Shown here one piece after another: positions 16,145 to 25,713 of a stretch of DNA of 64,000 nucleotides. Made by a program: the position numbers and the translations under genes. The DNA comes from JAIYDQ01 sp034408855. GTDB taxonomy: Bacteria; Planctomycetota; Planctomycetia; Pirellulales; Pirellulaceae. The notes under the pieces are model-generated. The model worked only from the letters and a program-made list of their open reading frames with translations. It searched no databases and was not told the DNA's origin. The stretch lies in NCBI GenBank assembly GCA_034408855.1, contig JAWXCK010000283.1:1-64000 (forward strand). Direction: 5' to 3'. Within the stretch, counting starts at the first letter, position 1. Each line of letters starts with the position of its first letter.

Positions 16145-18137
16145 AACCGACGGGTGAAGGATTGCGCCGTTCAGAAGCGACTTCTTGATGCTGATTTTTG
16201 TTCTTAGTTCGTTCATTCCATACTTGTTCGATAGCCTCTGCTCCGACCAGTCCATACAGTCGAGGACGAGGTGGGATGAGTGAAGTATCGACGGCTTCGT
16301 ATTGAATTTCGGGCTCAGGAGCTTTCCAAGTAGCGATGGATGATTTGAGGAATCGGCTATTGTTTTCTTCGAATCGATCGCACCAGACTTCCGCTTCTTT
16401 ACGTCGTTCAGTCGGGTCTTGAGATGAAAGACTCTTGGGGGCGAAAGCTGGCTTGAAGTGAGCGCCGCGGCACTCGTCTCGCATCAAAGCACCTTTGAGA
16501 ATGCACAAAGCGACCGGCAGCATGTCTTGGAAAGCCTTGGTGAAAATGACGTTCTGGTTGGACCAGTTTCCGGTATCGGTCAGGGTGCAGCGTTTGGATC
16601 GCTCTTGAATCAAAAGTGCTCGATCGTAGGCTTCTTGAAGTTGCCGGTTTTCTCGAACAACCGTGGCCGCCCGCGTCATGACATCGCCAAGCTCCTGATG
16701 GAGCAAATACGGATTCTCGTTGCCGGACTGATTGGCAAGTAACGCTTTATGTCGCGCTTGATGGCGTGCAACGGCGCTTTCGAAAACGGACGACGACGTA
16801 GCATCGGTCGATTTCTTCGATTGCATCCCGCTAACAATTCCAGGTGCTGTAATCAAGCCGCTAAAGATGCAACTCAACAGTGAATTCGCACCCAATCGAT
16901 TAGCACCGTGATATTGGTAATCGCATTCACCGATTGCATAGAGCCCTGAAATATTTGTCATCTGGTTCTTGGGCGACCCGATCAGCAAACCACCGTCGGC
17001 AGATTTCTCATAGTCGACCCACAACCCACCCATGCTGTAGTGGACGGCTGGGAATATTTTCATCGGCTCTTCGCGAGGATCCACGCCTTGAAATTTTTCG
17101 TAGATTTCAAGGATGCCACTGAGTTTACGGTCAAGCTCGGCGCGAGGGATGTGTGTTAAATCGAGATAGACACACATCCGCGATGGATCGACGGAGAGTC
17201 CTTCGCTGACACAGATGTTGAAAATCTCGCGCGTTGCAATGTCGCGAGGCACGAGGTTACCGTACTTGGGAAAGCGTTCCTCCAAAAAGTAGTAGCGTTC
17301 CGATTCGGGAATTTCTTTCGGGTAACGAGTATCGTTAGGACGGCGTGGCACCCAAACTCGGCCTCCTTCGCCGCGAGCCGATTCGCTCATCAATCGAAGT
17401 TTATCAGCACCTGGAATTGCCGTCGGGTGCACCTGGATAAACTCGGCATTCCCGAACCTACCACCGACTTGAAAACAGCGACTGGCCGCGCTTCCGTTGC
17501 AGAATACCGACATCGTCGAGCGTCCGTAGATCAGACCGTTGCCACCGGTTGCAACGATCACCGCTTCGGCGGGAAACGATCGAATTTCCATCGAAACCAT
17601 ATCTTGCGCGACGGCTCCGACACACTGACCGTTTTCATCGAGTACAGGACCAAGGAAATCCCAAAATTCGAATTTCTTAATCATTCCTTCCGATTCGCGA
17701 CGGCGTACTTGCTCGTCGAGCGCATAGAGCAACTGCTGTCCCGTTGTTGCACCTGCGAAAGCTGTGCGGCGATAGAGCGTGCCACCAAAACGTCGGCGAT
17801 CAATAAAGCCTTCCGGCGTACGATTGAAGGTAACGCCTAACCGATCCATCAGATCGATTACCTTCGGCGCCCAATACGACATCTCTTTCACCGGCGGCTG
17901 GTGCTGCAAAAAGTCGCCACCGTAAATCGTATCGTCGAAGTGCTTCCATTCGTTATCGCCTTCTTGCCGAGTCAAGTCGCTGACGCTGTTGATGCCTCCC
18001 TGGGCGCATACGCTGTGGGATCGTTTGACTGGAGTCAAGCTGATCATATCGACGGCTACACCTAGCTCAGCCAGTTTCATCGAAGCGGCTAAACCTGCTA
18101 GCCCGCCGCCGACGACTACTACGCGTTTACCAGCCAT
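16143..18137 (-). CDS. sdhA: Succinate dehydrogenase flavoprotein subunit
   Basis: Catalytic subunit oxidising succinate to fumarate. Seen: the FAD dinucleotide fold VVVGGGLAGLAA (residues 7-18), the flavin-attachment region with His41 in KRSHSVCAQGG, and the substrate-binding segment VHPTAIPG. SESARGEGGRVWVP is near residue 255 and YSMGGLWVDYE further on. Length 664 aa and the overall style match Bacillus-type SdhA rather than the E. coli type. The C-terminal end carries a Lys/Asn/Gln-rich extension. It is co-directional with sdhC (32-nt gap) and sdhB. Confidence 0.95.
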   Translation of the reverse strand: MAGKRVVVVGGGLAGLAASMKLAELGVAVDMISLTPVKRSHSVCAQGGINSVSDLTRQEGDNEWKHFDDTIYGGDFLQHQPPVKEMSYWAPKVIDLMDRLGVTFNRTPEGFIDRRRFGGTLYRRTAFAGATTGQQLLYALDEQVRRRESEGMIKKFEFWDFLGPVLDENGQCVGAVAQDMVSMEIRSFPAEAVIVATGGNGLIYGRSTMSVFCNGSAASRCFQVGGRFGNAEFIQVHPTAIPGADKLRLMSESARGEGGRVWVPRRPNDTRYPKEIPESERYYFLEERFPKYGNLVPRDIATREIFNICVSEGLSVDPSRMCVYLDLTHIPRAELDRKLSGILEIYEKFQGVDPREEPMKIFPAVHYSMGGLWVDYEKSADGGLLIGSPKNQMTNISGLYAIGECDYQYHGANRLGANSLLSCIFSGLITAPGIVSGMQSKKSTDATSSSVFESAVARHQARHKALLANQSGNENPYLLHQELGDVMTRAATVVRENRQLQEAYDRALLIQERSKRCTLTDTGNWSNQNVIFTKAFQDMLPVALCILKGALMRDECRGAHFKPAFAPKSLSSQDPTERRKEAEVWCDRFEENNSRFLKSSIATWKAPEPEIQYEAVDTSLIPPRPRLYGLVGAEAIEQVWNERTKNKNQHQEVASERRNPSPVG

Positions 18138-18169
18138 TGTTTCAAAAATTCCTTAGTGGACGTGAGGGT

Positions 18170-19039
18170 TTATTCAGGAACAATCGGGTCGTTATTTTGT
18201 GCATTTCGATGCCCGACTTCCGGGGCGGTTTCGGAATGCGGATGAGCTCCCGATCGCTTGTGCGGCTCGTCGTTGATCTCGCCCGACTCGAGTCGCATTC
18301 GATACGTCGCATCCTCAATTTGGATCGCTTTCTCGATATCGGTTGTTTTCGCGGCCCACAACGAGCTTAGACCAACGAAGGACAGCAGAACGCCGAAAAC
18401 ACTACAGGCGACCGTCGCGCGACGTTGTGCTGCGGGACTGATCCATGCTCCCCATGTGATTCCGGCTGTCCAAACTCCATTTGCTAAATGGTAGCAACAG
18501 GCCAAGACCCCTGCCGCATAAAAGATCGGCCATGCCGTACCAGACAAAGCGCTCGCTAAGGTGCTCGCCGCGTTATACGGACGGAACCGAGCCATACCCA
18601 ACGGTTCAGCCACCGATTTCAGCCACCATTCGGCATGAAACCAACCATGCAAATGAAAAACATGGGTAAAAATAAAGACGAAGGCCAAGTAGCCCGTCAG
18701 CCGCTGCCACGAGTATCGTCGGTTGGCAGTAAACGGATACTGCTGCGTATTCGAATGGCCCGAAGTGGCGATCCAAACGCCAGCGACCGCATGGAAAATG
18801 AGCGGAATAAAGATAAAAAGCCATTCGACCAACGGAAGGGCCGGCCCAAGATTATGGATCAAATTGACGTTGGCTTGGAATCGACCGGGACCGTTGAGCA
18901 AGCTTGCATTGGTCAGCAAATGGACACACATGTAGGCCCCGATCGGTACCAAACCGCTCAGGGAATGGAGTCGGCGGATCAGGAATTCGTGCCGTACGAG
19001 GAAGGAAACCGAGCTTGGCAGCGACGATGGGACGCTCAT
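18170..19039 (-). CDS. sdhC: Succinate dehydrogenase cytochrome b558 subunit
   Basis: Single membrane anchor of Bacillus-type complex II, binding two hemes and the quinone. Seen: five hydrophobic segments across 289 residues, the heme-ligand region RRLHSLSGLVPIGAYMCVHLLTN near the N-terminus (His residues in both helices), IFIPLIFHAVAG, and HVFHLHGWFHAEW further on. The open frame continues back to 19228, but ATG 19039 matches the usual family start, just before the conserved RHEFLIRRLHS block. A charged C-terminal tail with several His residues is present. First gene of sdhCAB. I found no convincing promoter directly upstream. Confidence 0.92.
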   Translation of the reverse strand: MSVPSSLPSSVSFLVRHEFLIRRLHSLSGLVPIGAYMCVHLLTNASLLNGPGRFQANVNLIHNLGPALPLVEWLFIFIPLIFHAVAGVWIATSGHSNTQQYPFTANRRYSWQRLTGYLAFVFIFTHVFHLHGWFHAEWWLKSVAEPLGMARFRPYNAASTLASALSGTAWPIFYAAGVLACCYHLANGVWTAGITWGAWISPAAQRRATVACSVFGVLLSFVGLSSLWAAKTTDIEKAIQIEDATYRMRLESGEINDEPHKRSGAHPHSETAPEVGHRNAQNNDPIVPE

Positions 19040-19205
19040 AGTAGTTCTGAAAATGGGGTCGGCAAAGAGAAAAATGGGTGAAAAAAGGCAAAAGCCCGCC
19101 GAATTCGATGCACGCGGTGCGGCTGGCTTTACTGTCCCCAACAGGATATCCGAGTCGTAGTTGATTACCAATGCCACTCGAAAACCAGCAATTTTTGAAG
19201 TTTCG

Positions 19206-19235
19206 TTGACACTCTCTTTTTTCGGCAACTATACT
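19206..19235 (+). promoter_or_regulatory. Strong sigma70-type promoter for the coiled-coil gene
   Basis: A perfect TTGACA (19206-19211) and TATACT (19230-19235, 5/6) are separated by 18 nt. Predicted transcription starts near 19242, leaving a leader of about 80 nt to the ATG at 19323, which has GAGGAG 8 nt upstream. Confidence 0.6.
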
Positions 19236-19322
19236 GGGGGAGGGTGCATAATTGAGGTCGGTCGAACCAATTTGGATCGATCTGGGATAGCGTTCCGCGT
19301 AAAGTGTTGAGGAGTCACGTTA

Positions 19323-20174
19323 ATGACCCTGCTCGGCAAGGTTTTCATGTTTATCATCCTGCTATTAAGCGGGATTTTCTTTTCATTGGCATTAGCTATC
19401 AACGCTAGTCATACGAACTGGCGCGACGCTGCGACGGGGCCTAACGGCTACCAGGCTCAGATTAAGAAGCTCAGTGTTACTATTACCGAGCTCAAAGCGG
19501 CTATCGAGAAATCGCAAAATGAATTGGCGACCGAGCAAGCCGCACGACGCGTCGCGCTGGCCTCGCTTCAAACCCAGTTAGCAGAATCGCAACGCGACTT
19601 GGCGGACAAGGAACGCAACCTTCTCGATCTTCGTAGCTCGCTATCGAATTTGACGTATACCCAAAAAACGACAACGGATGAAATCAGTCGACTGACCAAC
19701 GAAAATGATAAGATCAAAAAGTTAATCGATTCGACGATTCAGGATCGTAACGCACAACGAGCTCGCGTCATCGTGTTAACCGACGAATTCAACAGCTTGC
19801 AATCGAACTTAGTTGATGCAATAGACCAATTAGAATTGCTACAAGAATCGCATACCAACCTCGAAGCTCGCAATAGCATCATGCGATCGACGCTGGTCAA
19901 AGCTGGACTTAATGAAGATCCCGAGGATGCACCACCGGCAGATTTGAAGGGATTGGTCTTAGCGGTCGGTCGCGACAATATGGTCGAAATCTCGGTAGGT
20001 CGCGACGACGGAGTAAAGAACAATCACGAATTCGATATTGTTCGCGGGGCTCAATACCTCGGAAAAGTCCGAGTCCTTCGTGCCGACGATGATAAGTCGA
20101 TCGCTTACATCGTTCCTGCATTTCGCAAAGGTGCCATTCAACAAGGAGACAAGGTCGCGGCTAAAATCCGATAG
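19323..20174 (+). CDS. Membrane-anchored coiled-coil protein
   Basis: Function unknown. Seen: an N-terminal transmembrane segment (about residues 7-27), a long coiled coil rich in Gln/Glu/Ala/Leu (about 45-195), and a globular C-terminal domain (about 205-283). The C-terminal domain has the pattern GLVLAVGRDNMVEISVGRDDGVKNNHEF...KVRV...GDKV, resembling small beta-barrel domains that follow coiled coils in MreC-like proteins. The ATG is supported by GAGGAG 8 nt upstream and a good promoter. A 61-residue membrane protein follows after 14 nt and is probably co-transcribed. A cell-envelope scaffold role is a guess from architecture. Confidence 0.8.
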   Translation: MTLLGKVFMFIILLLSGIFFSLALAINASHTNWRDAATGPNGYQAQIKKLSVTITELKAAIEKSQNELATEQAARRVALASLQTQLAESQRDLADKERNLLDLRSSLSNLTYTQKTTTDEISRLTNENDKIKKLIDSTIQDRNAQRARVIVLTDEFNSLQSNLVDAIDQLELLQESHTNLEARNSIMRSTLVKAGLNEDPEDAPPADLKGLVLAVGRDNMVEISVGRDDGVKNNHEFDIVRGAQYLGKVRVLRADDDKSIAYIVPAFRKGAIQQGDKVAAKIR

Positions 20175-20188
20175 TCGATCTTTCTACG

Positions 20189-20374
20189 ATGAATCCTCCA
20201 AAACAACCGTTGAATGTCTATTTTGTGATGCTGGTCGCTTCAGCCGTTCTTATGCTGCTGGCTTGCATCCTGATGTTTGTCGAATTCTACCGTTATGGAA
20301 ACCCGTGGGAAAAATCGGGGATACCCCAACGCGTGATGACGAGTGTTGAAAACCCATGGCAACATTGGGACTAA
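20189..20374 (+). CDS. Small membrane protein downstream of the coiled-coil gene
   Basis: 61 residues with one strongly hydrophobic segment (about 10-32, VYFVMLVASAVLMLLACILM) followed by a short polar tail ending in NPWQHWD. The 14-nt gap to the coiled-coil gene and the same strand suggest a two-gene unit. The composition looks like a real protein rather than a chance ORF. Function unknown. Confidence 0.7.
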   Translation: MNPPKQPLNVYFVMLVASAVLMLLACILMFVEFYRYGNPWEKSGIPQRVMTSVENPWQHWD

Positions 20375-20647
20375 GTCGTCTTCCCAACGTAAATTTGCGT
20401 TTGGTACTCGGGGCGCCCCGCCCGCGAGATCTTCACTTAAGCTTGTCGGAATCGTTATAACCGACAAAGCTTCATCTCCTCAGATGCCTTCCTGTTTGAA
20501 TCCAATGGGTCGGCTGTCACTCTTCGTATTCCGTGAGCTAACCTTTTCACGTGGATTCTGGATTGGTGGAATCGATCCGTCGCGACAGGTTGTCGACGGG
20601 AAATAGAACCAGCGCCGCATGCCCGCCTTGCATTGGAATGGTAGAAA
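20375..20647. other. Non-coding gap with a 12-bp palindrome and a short hairpin
   Basis: Contains the perfect palindrome CGGGGCGCCCCG (20409-20420) and a 7-bp stem TTGTCGG/CCGACAA (20443-20449 and 20461-20467) with an 11-nt loop. No T-run follows. An 87-codon ORF across the gap has no recognisable protein character and I do not call it a gene. Confidence 0.4.
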
Positions 20648-21373
20648 ATGGAAACGGCCCATCTTACGGAACTGAAGGATCTTGAATCGACCTATTGGTG
20701 GCACGTTGCAAAGAGAAGTTTGGCAACTTCGCTCCTATCGCAATACACTACTCCATCAGCTCGGATCGTTGAAGGCGGTATTGGTGCAGGAGGCAATCTC
20801 CGCTTCTGGCAGTCGCAAGGTTTTGAAGTTCACGGCCTAGATATTATGCCCGAGTCGGTGGCCTACGCTCGACAATGTGGCCTTGAAAATGTTCACCAGC
20901 ACGATCTTCATGATCCATGGCCAGTGCCAGCTCAATCGGCAGAAGCCGTCGTTTTGTTGGACGTCCTCGAGCATGTGCGAGATCCCGTGAAGGCACTCCA
21001 AAACGCGGCCCAAACGCTCGTTGAAAACGGTTCGATTATTTTTACCGTACCTGCCCATCCCTGGCTGTTCTCCGAATGGGATGAGCGATTGGGACACTTT
21101 CGTCGTTATACACAGTCAATGATTCGCGAGCAGGTCGAACAAGCGGGGCTGCGAATCGTCGAACTCCGCCCTTGGAATGCGATTAGTCTGCCAATCGCCG
21201 TGATGCTACGAACCTTTCGACGCGTCTTTCCGAAACACACAGGGGCTGAGTTTCCACGGGTCAGCCAGCGCTTGAATCGATGGCTCATTCAAATACAAGA
21301 ATGCGAACGTCACTGGTCTTCTCGATTCACGGTGCCGTTCGGACTTTCGTATGTCGGAGTTATCTCGAAATGA
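20648..21373 (+). CDS. SAM-dependent class I methyltransferase
   Basis: A Methyltransf_11/23-type domain. Seen: an N-terminal ESTYWWHVAKR segment common in glycan-cluster methyltransferases, SAM motif I in VEGGIGAGGNLRFW (about residue 41), motif II GLDIMPESV and motif IV VVLLDVLEHVRDP near residue 98. It ends in ATGA overlap with the glycosyltransferase 2 gene, so the products probably act on the same lipid- or sugar-linked molecule. Substrate unknown. Length 241 aa is normal. Confidence 0.83.
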   Translation: METAHLTELKDLESTYWWHVAKRSLATSLLSQYTTPSARIVEGGIGAGGNLRFWQSQGFEVHGLDIMPESVAYARQCGLENVHQHDLHDPWPVPAQSAEAVVLLDVLEHVRDPVKALQNAAQTLVENGSIIFTVPAHPWLFSEWDERLGHFRRYTQSMIREQVEQAGLRIVELRPWNAISLPIAVMLRTFRRVFPKHTGAEFPRVSQRLNRWLIQIQECERHWSSRFTVPFGLSYVGVISK

Positions 21374-22464
21374 ATTCACGGCCTGCCGTTCAAGACGCGA
21401 CGATTTCGTTGGTACTACCGCTACTCAACGAAGAAGCGGTATTGCCACGCTTGCTCGGTGAGCTAAAGCGAGTGCTGACGGAGATTGGCTGTCGCTGGAA
21501 CATCGTGTTGGTCAACGACGGCTCGACCGATGGCAGCGTTGAGTTGATCGATGCGATGGCTTACGCTGATCGCCGGCTGAAGGTCGTTCATCTTTCAAGA
21601 AATTTTGGTCAACAAGCCGCAGTGCAGGCAGGGCTAGCTCACGCACACGGCGATGCCGTCGTCTTTATGGATAGCGACGGCCAAGATGATCCAGCCGCAC
21701 TTCGAGAGATGGTCCAGCGTTGGCTGGCAGGTGACGACGTGATCTACGCAGTTCGCTTCGGTCGCAAAGAAGGACTGATCAAACGTTTTCTTTTCAAAGC
21801 CTTTTATGGTTTACTCCATCGCTTTGCTTCGATCGCCATACCGCGTGATGCGGGGAACTATAGTCTAGTCGATCGACGCGTTGCCGATCTGCTGATGACG
21901 ATGGATGAAAGCGATCGCTACTTGCCAGGTTTGCGAAGTTGGGTCGGCTTCCGTCAGTCGGCCGTGCCAGTCGAACGCTTTGCACGACATGACAAGCGAC
22001 CGCGAGTCACCCTGGCTGGCCTATGTGGACTTGCTAAAAACGCGATGTTCGGATTCTCACGCGTTCCACTACAAGCATTCTACGGCATTGCACTTCTCGC
22101 CGGATTGGTGAGTATCGGTTGTATCGGCTTCGCTGTTTTCCATCGCTTGGTAACTGGAGCCGCCATCCCGGGCTGGGCATCGATTACCAGCATTACGGCT
22201 TTCTTTGGTGCGATCAACGCGCTTGGAATCGCTATCTTGGGTGAGTACGTCTCGCGAATTTACGACCAAGTTCGTCGTCGACCGGCCTATGTCGTCGATC
22301 GAACGTGCAATGTCCAAGGGAACGATCGAGATCAAGATCTGCAGATCGGTCACGACATCCAGTCGATACTGCGTGAATTGAATCAATTGAGCCAAGAAGC
22401 CGAAGTTGTCGCTTCTGAAACGTCGCCACGTCAGCACGTCGAGAGCCTGTCTACATGGCAGTAG
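21370..22464 (+). CDS. Glycosyltransferase family 2, membrane-anchored (DPM1/GtrB-like)
   Basis: Predicted transfer of a sugar from a nucleotide donor to a polyprenyl phosphate. Seen: SLVLPLLNEEAVLP at the N-terminus, NDGSTDGS near residue 57, a metal-binding MDSDGQDDP (the DxD region) near 97, and two C-terminal transmembrane segments (about 235-300). The C-terminal cytoplasmic tail is about 50 residues and polar. The chosen ATG 21370 overlaps the methyltransferase stop (ATGA). The open frame reaches 21280 inside that gene and is not needed. The product could supply the polyprenyl-linked sugar used by the next protein. Confidence 0.87.
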   Translation: MNSRPAVQDATISLVLPLLNEEAVLPRLLGELKRVLTEIGCRWNIVLVNDGSTDGSVELIDAMAYADRRLKVVHLSRNFGQQAAVQAGLAHAHGDAVVFMDSDGQDDPAALREMVQRWLAGDDVIYAVRFGRKEGLIKRFLFKAFYGLLHRFASIAIPRDAGNYSLVDRRVADLLMTMDESDRYLPGLRSWVGFRQSAVPVERFARHDKRPRVTLAGLCGLAKNAMFGFSRVPLQAFYGIALLAGLVSIGCIGFAVFHRLVTGAAIPGWASITSITAFFGAINALGIAILGEYVSRIYDQVRRRPAYVVDRTCNVQGNDRDQDLQIGHDIQSILRELNQLSQEAEVVASETSPRQHVESLSTWQ

Positions 22465-24473
22465 GCGATTTAAACAGCGTAAGCGAGAGCGGAATGACGC
22501 TAGTCCAATGCCGCTCACTTTCGCGATTTTGGTGTCGATTTTGTAGCGGTGCGGCGCTAGCCACCGGTGCTCCGAAAAAATCGCCGCTTGAAAACCAGCC
22601 GCAAGCACCCCGCGTCTCACGATACATATGGATCGCTCGCTTCCGATGTCTACGATCGCCTGTTGCTTGGCTACTCCTCGTTACCGCACTGTTAGCCTGG
22701 CCAGCCATTTTCTCGACGTTCGCATTGTACGACGACGAAGGTTACGTCATGATGACCCTCGCGACCTATATGCAAGGTCACAGGTTATACGGCGAGACGC
22801 ACACTCAATACGGTCCAGCCTTTTATTATTTGACTGCCCCGTTGCACTCGATTCTCGATTGGCCGCTGACGCAGACAGGCGTTCGCATCAAGACGCTTTT
22901 CATTTGGACGATCGCGGTTTGGTTTTGCTTCTCGATCGTCAGGAGAATGAGCCATTCCAATTTCGCAGCGATCGTAACTGGAGTTTTTGCGGCGTTACAC
23001 TTAGACAAACTGTCGCTTGAACCCGGACACCCACAAGAGCTTGCGCTACTCGGTACGCTTGGCATCTTAATGCTGATTGCCCGATCGATGTACGTCACAA
23101 CGAACGTTGCTCCGACGCTATTTTCGCATTCAAGCTGGCTGACTGTGGGATTCGTGGCAGGCATTGTCGGTTTAGTAAAATTGAATTGCGGGCTCGTGAC
23201 TGCGATTCCGCTGATCGTCGTTGCAGCGATACAAATGCCATGGGCGAGGAAAATTCGCTGGGGTCTTTTGGCTCTGGTCGCCGTGCCATCGGTCATGGTA
23301 GCGTGGACGGCACGTTCAGAACCGACGATTTCGTTTTGGGCGCTCTGGATCGGTCTGAGCTCGGTCGTTCTTCTTTATTCAGCCATTCCTGAAAAACACT
23401 CGTTCGCGTTCCCAAGTGTTTCACCTTTGATCGCCATCGTCACCGGTGGCGGATCAGCAATCGCGTTGATCGCGACAATTTCGCTCTCCGAGGGGATCAC
23501 GGTTAGCGAGCTCTGGTTTGGTTTGATTGGCCAACACGCCGATTTCGCCAACTGCTTTTTTGTTCCCATCGATTTCCCGTTGATGGCACTGATCGGTTTA
23601 GCAACGGCGGTCGGTTGCTTGCTTTACAAGAACTCGAAGCGTTTTCATGACCACGCCAAGCCGGCGATTTGGTGTTGGATAGCGTTATCGATCTCGCTTA
23701 CTTCTTGCTTACCACTTCAGCATGGCCTGATCCCCAGAGGTGCTGGCTTGTTGCTCGCCTGGGCAGCTCCGGGTTGGATTTTATGGTTCTGGAGGCACGA
23801 CGTCGCAACATCGCCGAAAAAACTCACGATCGGATTGATTGCCATCCTTTCACCCCTGATCGCTTTTCCGGTTTCCGGTACCCAGGTATCGATTGGAACT
23901 TTACCAGCGTTGATCGTCATTGGGATTTTATCGGGTGAGTCGCTCGTTGAACGAGCAAGACTTGTTTCGTCGAATGGTTCCAGCGAATGGTTATCGCCGG
24001 TGCGGCTGTCACGATTGGTCGGTTTTTGTACGGCAATCGTCTTGGTGTTGAGCACGTCGGCACACTGGGCAAGGTATCTTAGTGGCCAGCCGCTCGATTT
24101 GCCTGGTACCTACTGCCTTCGATTGCCTGCAACAGTCGTTAGGGAACAGCGAGCAATCGTCGAGGCGATAAAAAAATGCGAAACGTCGAATTTGCTTTTC
24201 GAAGGAAACAATCACAATCGCTTCTACTTTTGGACAGGCATGCGTCCACTTACGACGGCCAACCCAACTTTTTGGCCGCTAATGTTATGCGAAAGCGAAC
24301 AACAACAATTGGCCAAGGCCATTGATGGCCAAACACGACTCTGCGTAGTGCGCGTTCCAAAATACGAATGGCTTTACTTTGATCGAGTCAAACCGATACG
24401 CGAGCGACTTGATGCTCGCTGGCAACACCAAGAGTCTGTCGGCGATTGGGAAATCGGGGTCGTCGAGCAATAA
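22455..24473 (+). CDS. Multi-pass membrane glycosyltransferase (PMT/ArnT-like)
   Basis: About eleven hydrophobic segments, with an early periplasmic loop containing ALYDDEGYVMMT (an acidic pair typical of GT-C enzymes) and HTQYGPAFYYL. It probably uses a polyprenyl-phosphate sugar made by the preceding enzyme, with a membrane or cell-surface acceptor. The start is doubtful. ATG 22455 overlaps the previous stop by 10 nt, but the next 40 codons are translated partly from an intergenic-type repeat (22546-22574) and look unlike protein. No ATG follows until inside the conserved region. The first transmembrane segment starts near residue 68. Confidence 0.78.
   Translation: MAVGDLNSVSESGMTLVQCRSLSRFWCRFCSGAALATGAPKKSPLENQPQAPRVSRYIWIARFRCLRSPVAWLLLVTALLAWPAIFSTFALYDDEGYVMMTLATYMQGHRLYGETHTQYGPAFYYLTAPLHSILDWPLTQTGVRIKTLFIWTIAVWFCFSIVRRMSHSNFAAIVTGVFAALHLDKLSLEPGHPQELALLGTLGILMLIARSMYVTTNVAPTLFSHSSWLTVGFVAGIVGLVKLNCGLVTAIPLIVVAAIQMPWARKIRWGLLALVAVPSVMVAWTARSEPTISFWALWIGLSSVVLLYSAIPEKHSFAFPSVSPLIAIVTGGGSAIALIATISLSEGITVSELWFGLIGQHADFANCFFVPIDFPLMALIGLATAVGCLLYKNSKRFHDHAKPAIWCWIALSISLTSCLPLQHGLIPRGAGLLLAWAAPGWILWFWRHDVATSPKKLTIGLIAILSPLIAFPVSGTQVSIGTLPALIVIGILSGESLVERARLVSSNGSSEWLSPVRLSRLVGFCTAIVLVLSTSAHWARYLSGQPLDLPGTYCLRLPATVVREQRAIVEAIKKCETSNLLFEGNNHNRFYFWTGMRPLTTANPTFWPLMLCESEQQQLAKAIDGQTRLCVVRVPKYEWLYFDRVKPIRERLDARWQHQESVGDWEIGVVEQ
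22546..22574. repeat. Repeat family B copy inside the 5' part of the GT-C gene
   Basis: This stretch carries the GGCGCTAGCC core flanked by GCGGTGC and ACCGGTGCTCC. It resembles the left arm of the hairpin at 60995-61020 (same core and flanks). Finding it in frame within a coding region is unusual for these otherwise intergenic elements. Confidence 0.55.
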
Positions 24474-24495
24474 AAATGAGTGAGTGAGCCGCTGA

Positions 24496-25713
24496 TCAAC
24501 CCTCGTCGACGATTTGCATCAATCGATCGACGATCTGATTACCGATTTCAAGCGAAGCGGTAGCGGCAGGACTTGGTGCATTGAGGACATGCAGCATGTG
24601 GCCTTCCCGATGCACGATAAAATCATCGACGATTTTCCCGTCACGACTGACCGCTTGAGCTCGAACGCCCGAGGGGGCTTTCGTGAGATGCTCGCTTCGT
24701 ATTTCCGGAATCAATCGCTGCAATGCTTTGACGAAAGTGGCTTTCGAAAGCGATCGTCCGATTTCATGAGCGCCCATCCGCCAATAGCGAGCGGCGAGTT
24801 TCAGAAAACCGGGATAGCATAATGTCGCCATGAGTTCATCAATGCGTACTGTTCGCCAGTCGTAGCCTTCTCGCGCTAGAGCCAGGACTGCGTTCGGGCC
24901 ACACTCAACGCCGCCGTGAATCATGCGTGTGAAATGTACACCGAGGAATGGGAAGTTCGGATCCGGAACGGGATAAATGAGGTTTCGGCAAAGCGACCAG
25001 ACGCTTTTTTCTAACGTGAAATACTCGCCTCGAAACGGAACAATGCGAATCGGTGGCGTCAATCCACAGTCCACCATAACTCGATCGCAATAGAGGCCTG
25101 CGCAATTGACAAAGTATCTGGCTTCGATCTTTTCATTGTCGAACTGAGCGATGATGCGATCATTGTGGCTTGTTACTCGTCTCAACCGACTTCCTAGCAA
25201 TACCGTCCCGTTGCCGGATTCTATTTCGCTTGCAAGTTTGCGAGAAACGCCGATGTAATCGACGATCCCAGTCTCGGGCACGAAAAGGGCGGCGATTCCG
25301 CTGGCGTGCGGTTCGATCTGCTTGAGTTCATATGAATCGATTCGACGGCATTCGACACCGTTTGCTTCGCCGCGCTGTTGGATGCGGACGAGTGCTGCTA
25401 ACTCGCTGTCGTCAACTGCGACGATCGTTTTGCCGCAGCGTTCCCAAGCAACCGAGTGCAACTGGCAAAATTCCTCCAACGCTTGCTTGCCGCGACGACA
25501 AGTAATAGCTTTCATCGAACCAGGCGTATAGTAGATCCCAGAATGCAGGACGCCCGAATTTCGGCCGGTCTGGTGGAACGCAACGGTCGGCTCTTTTTCG
25601 ATCACCGTTACGTGCAGCGCTGGCTGACGCTTTGTCAACTGATAGGCAGTGGCCAAGCCGACAATTCCGGCTCCGACGACGAGTACGTCGGTAGTTGAAG
25701 GCAATTGGTTCAT
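24496..25713 (-). CDS. lhgO: L-2-hydroxyglutarate oxidase/dehydrogenase (LhgO family)
   Basis: FAD-dependent oxidation of L-2-hydroxyglutarate to 2-oxoglutarate, passing electrons to the quinone pool or oxygen. Seen: FAD fold DVLVVGAGIVGLATAYQL at the N-terminus, TGRNSGVLHSGIYY near residue 48 (the conserved segment after the FAD site), and GLYCDRV and FRGEYF further on. ATG 25713 shares one base with the flgH stop (TGATG), so it is probably co-translated with flagellar genes; an in-frame start at 25740 lies inside flgH. No metabolic neighbours. It could be misannotated if it acts on another 2-hydroxy acid, but the family match is strong. Confidence 0.9.
   Translation of the reverse strand: MNQLPSTTDVLVVGAGIVGLATAYQLTKRQPALHVTVIEKEPTVAFHQTGRNSGVLHSGIYYTPGSMKAITCRRGKQALEEFCQLHSVAWERCGKTIVAVDDSELAALVRIQQRGEANGVECRRIDSYELKQIEPHASGIAALFVPETGIVDYIGVSRKLASEIESGNGTVLLGSRLRRVTSHNDRIIAQFDNEKIEARYFVNCAGLYCDRVMVDCGLTPPIRIVPFRGEYFTLEKSVWSLCRNLIYPVPDPNFPFLGVHFTRMIHGGVECGPNAVLALAREGYDWRTVRIDELMATLCYPGFLKLAARYWRMGAHEIGRSLSKATFVKALQRLIPEIRSEHLTKAPSGVRAQAVSRDGKIVDDFIVHREGHMLHVLNAPSPAATASLEIGNQIVDRLMQIVDEG

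Noticed and set aside
20409..20420. CGGGGCGCCCCG palindrome as a terminator or operator
   Set aside because: No T-run and no second copy nearby; a 12-bp GC palindrome can occur by chance.
20343..20606. 87-codon ORF in the gap before the methyltransferase
   Set aside because: No signal, motif or coding-like composition; it overlaps the small membrane protein gene end and ends without support.
22069..22620. 183-codon antisense ORF across the glycosyltransferase genes
   Set aside because: Overlaps two well-supported genes and has no recognisable domain.
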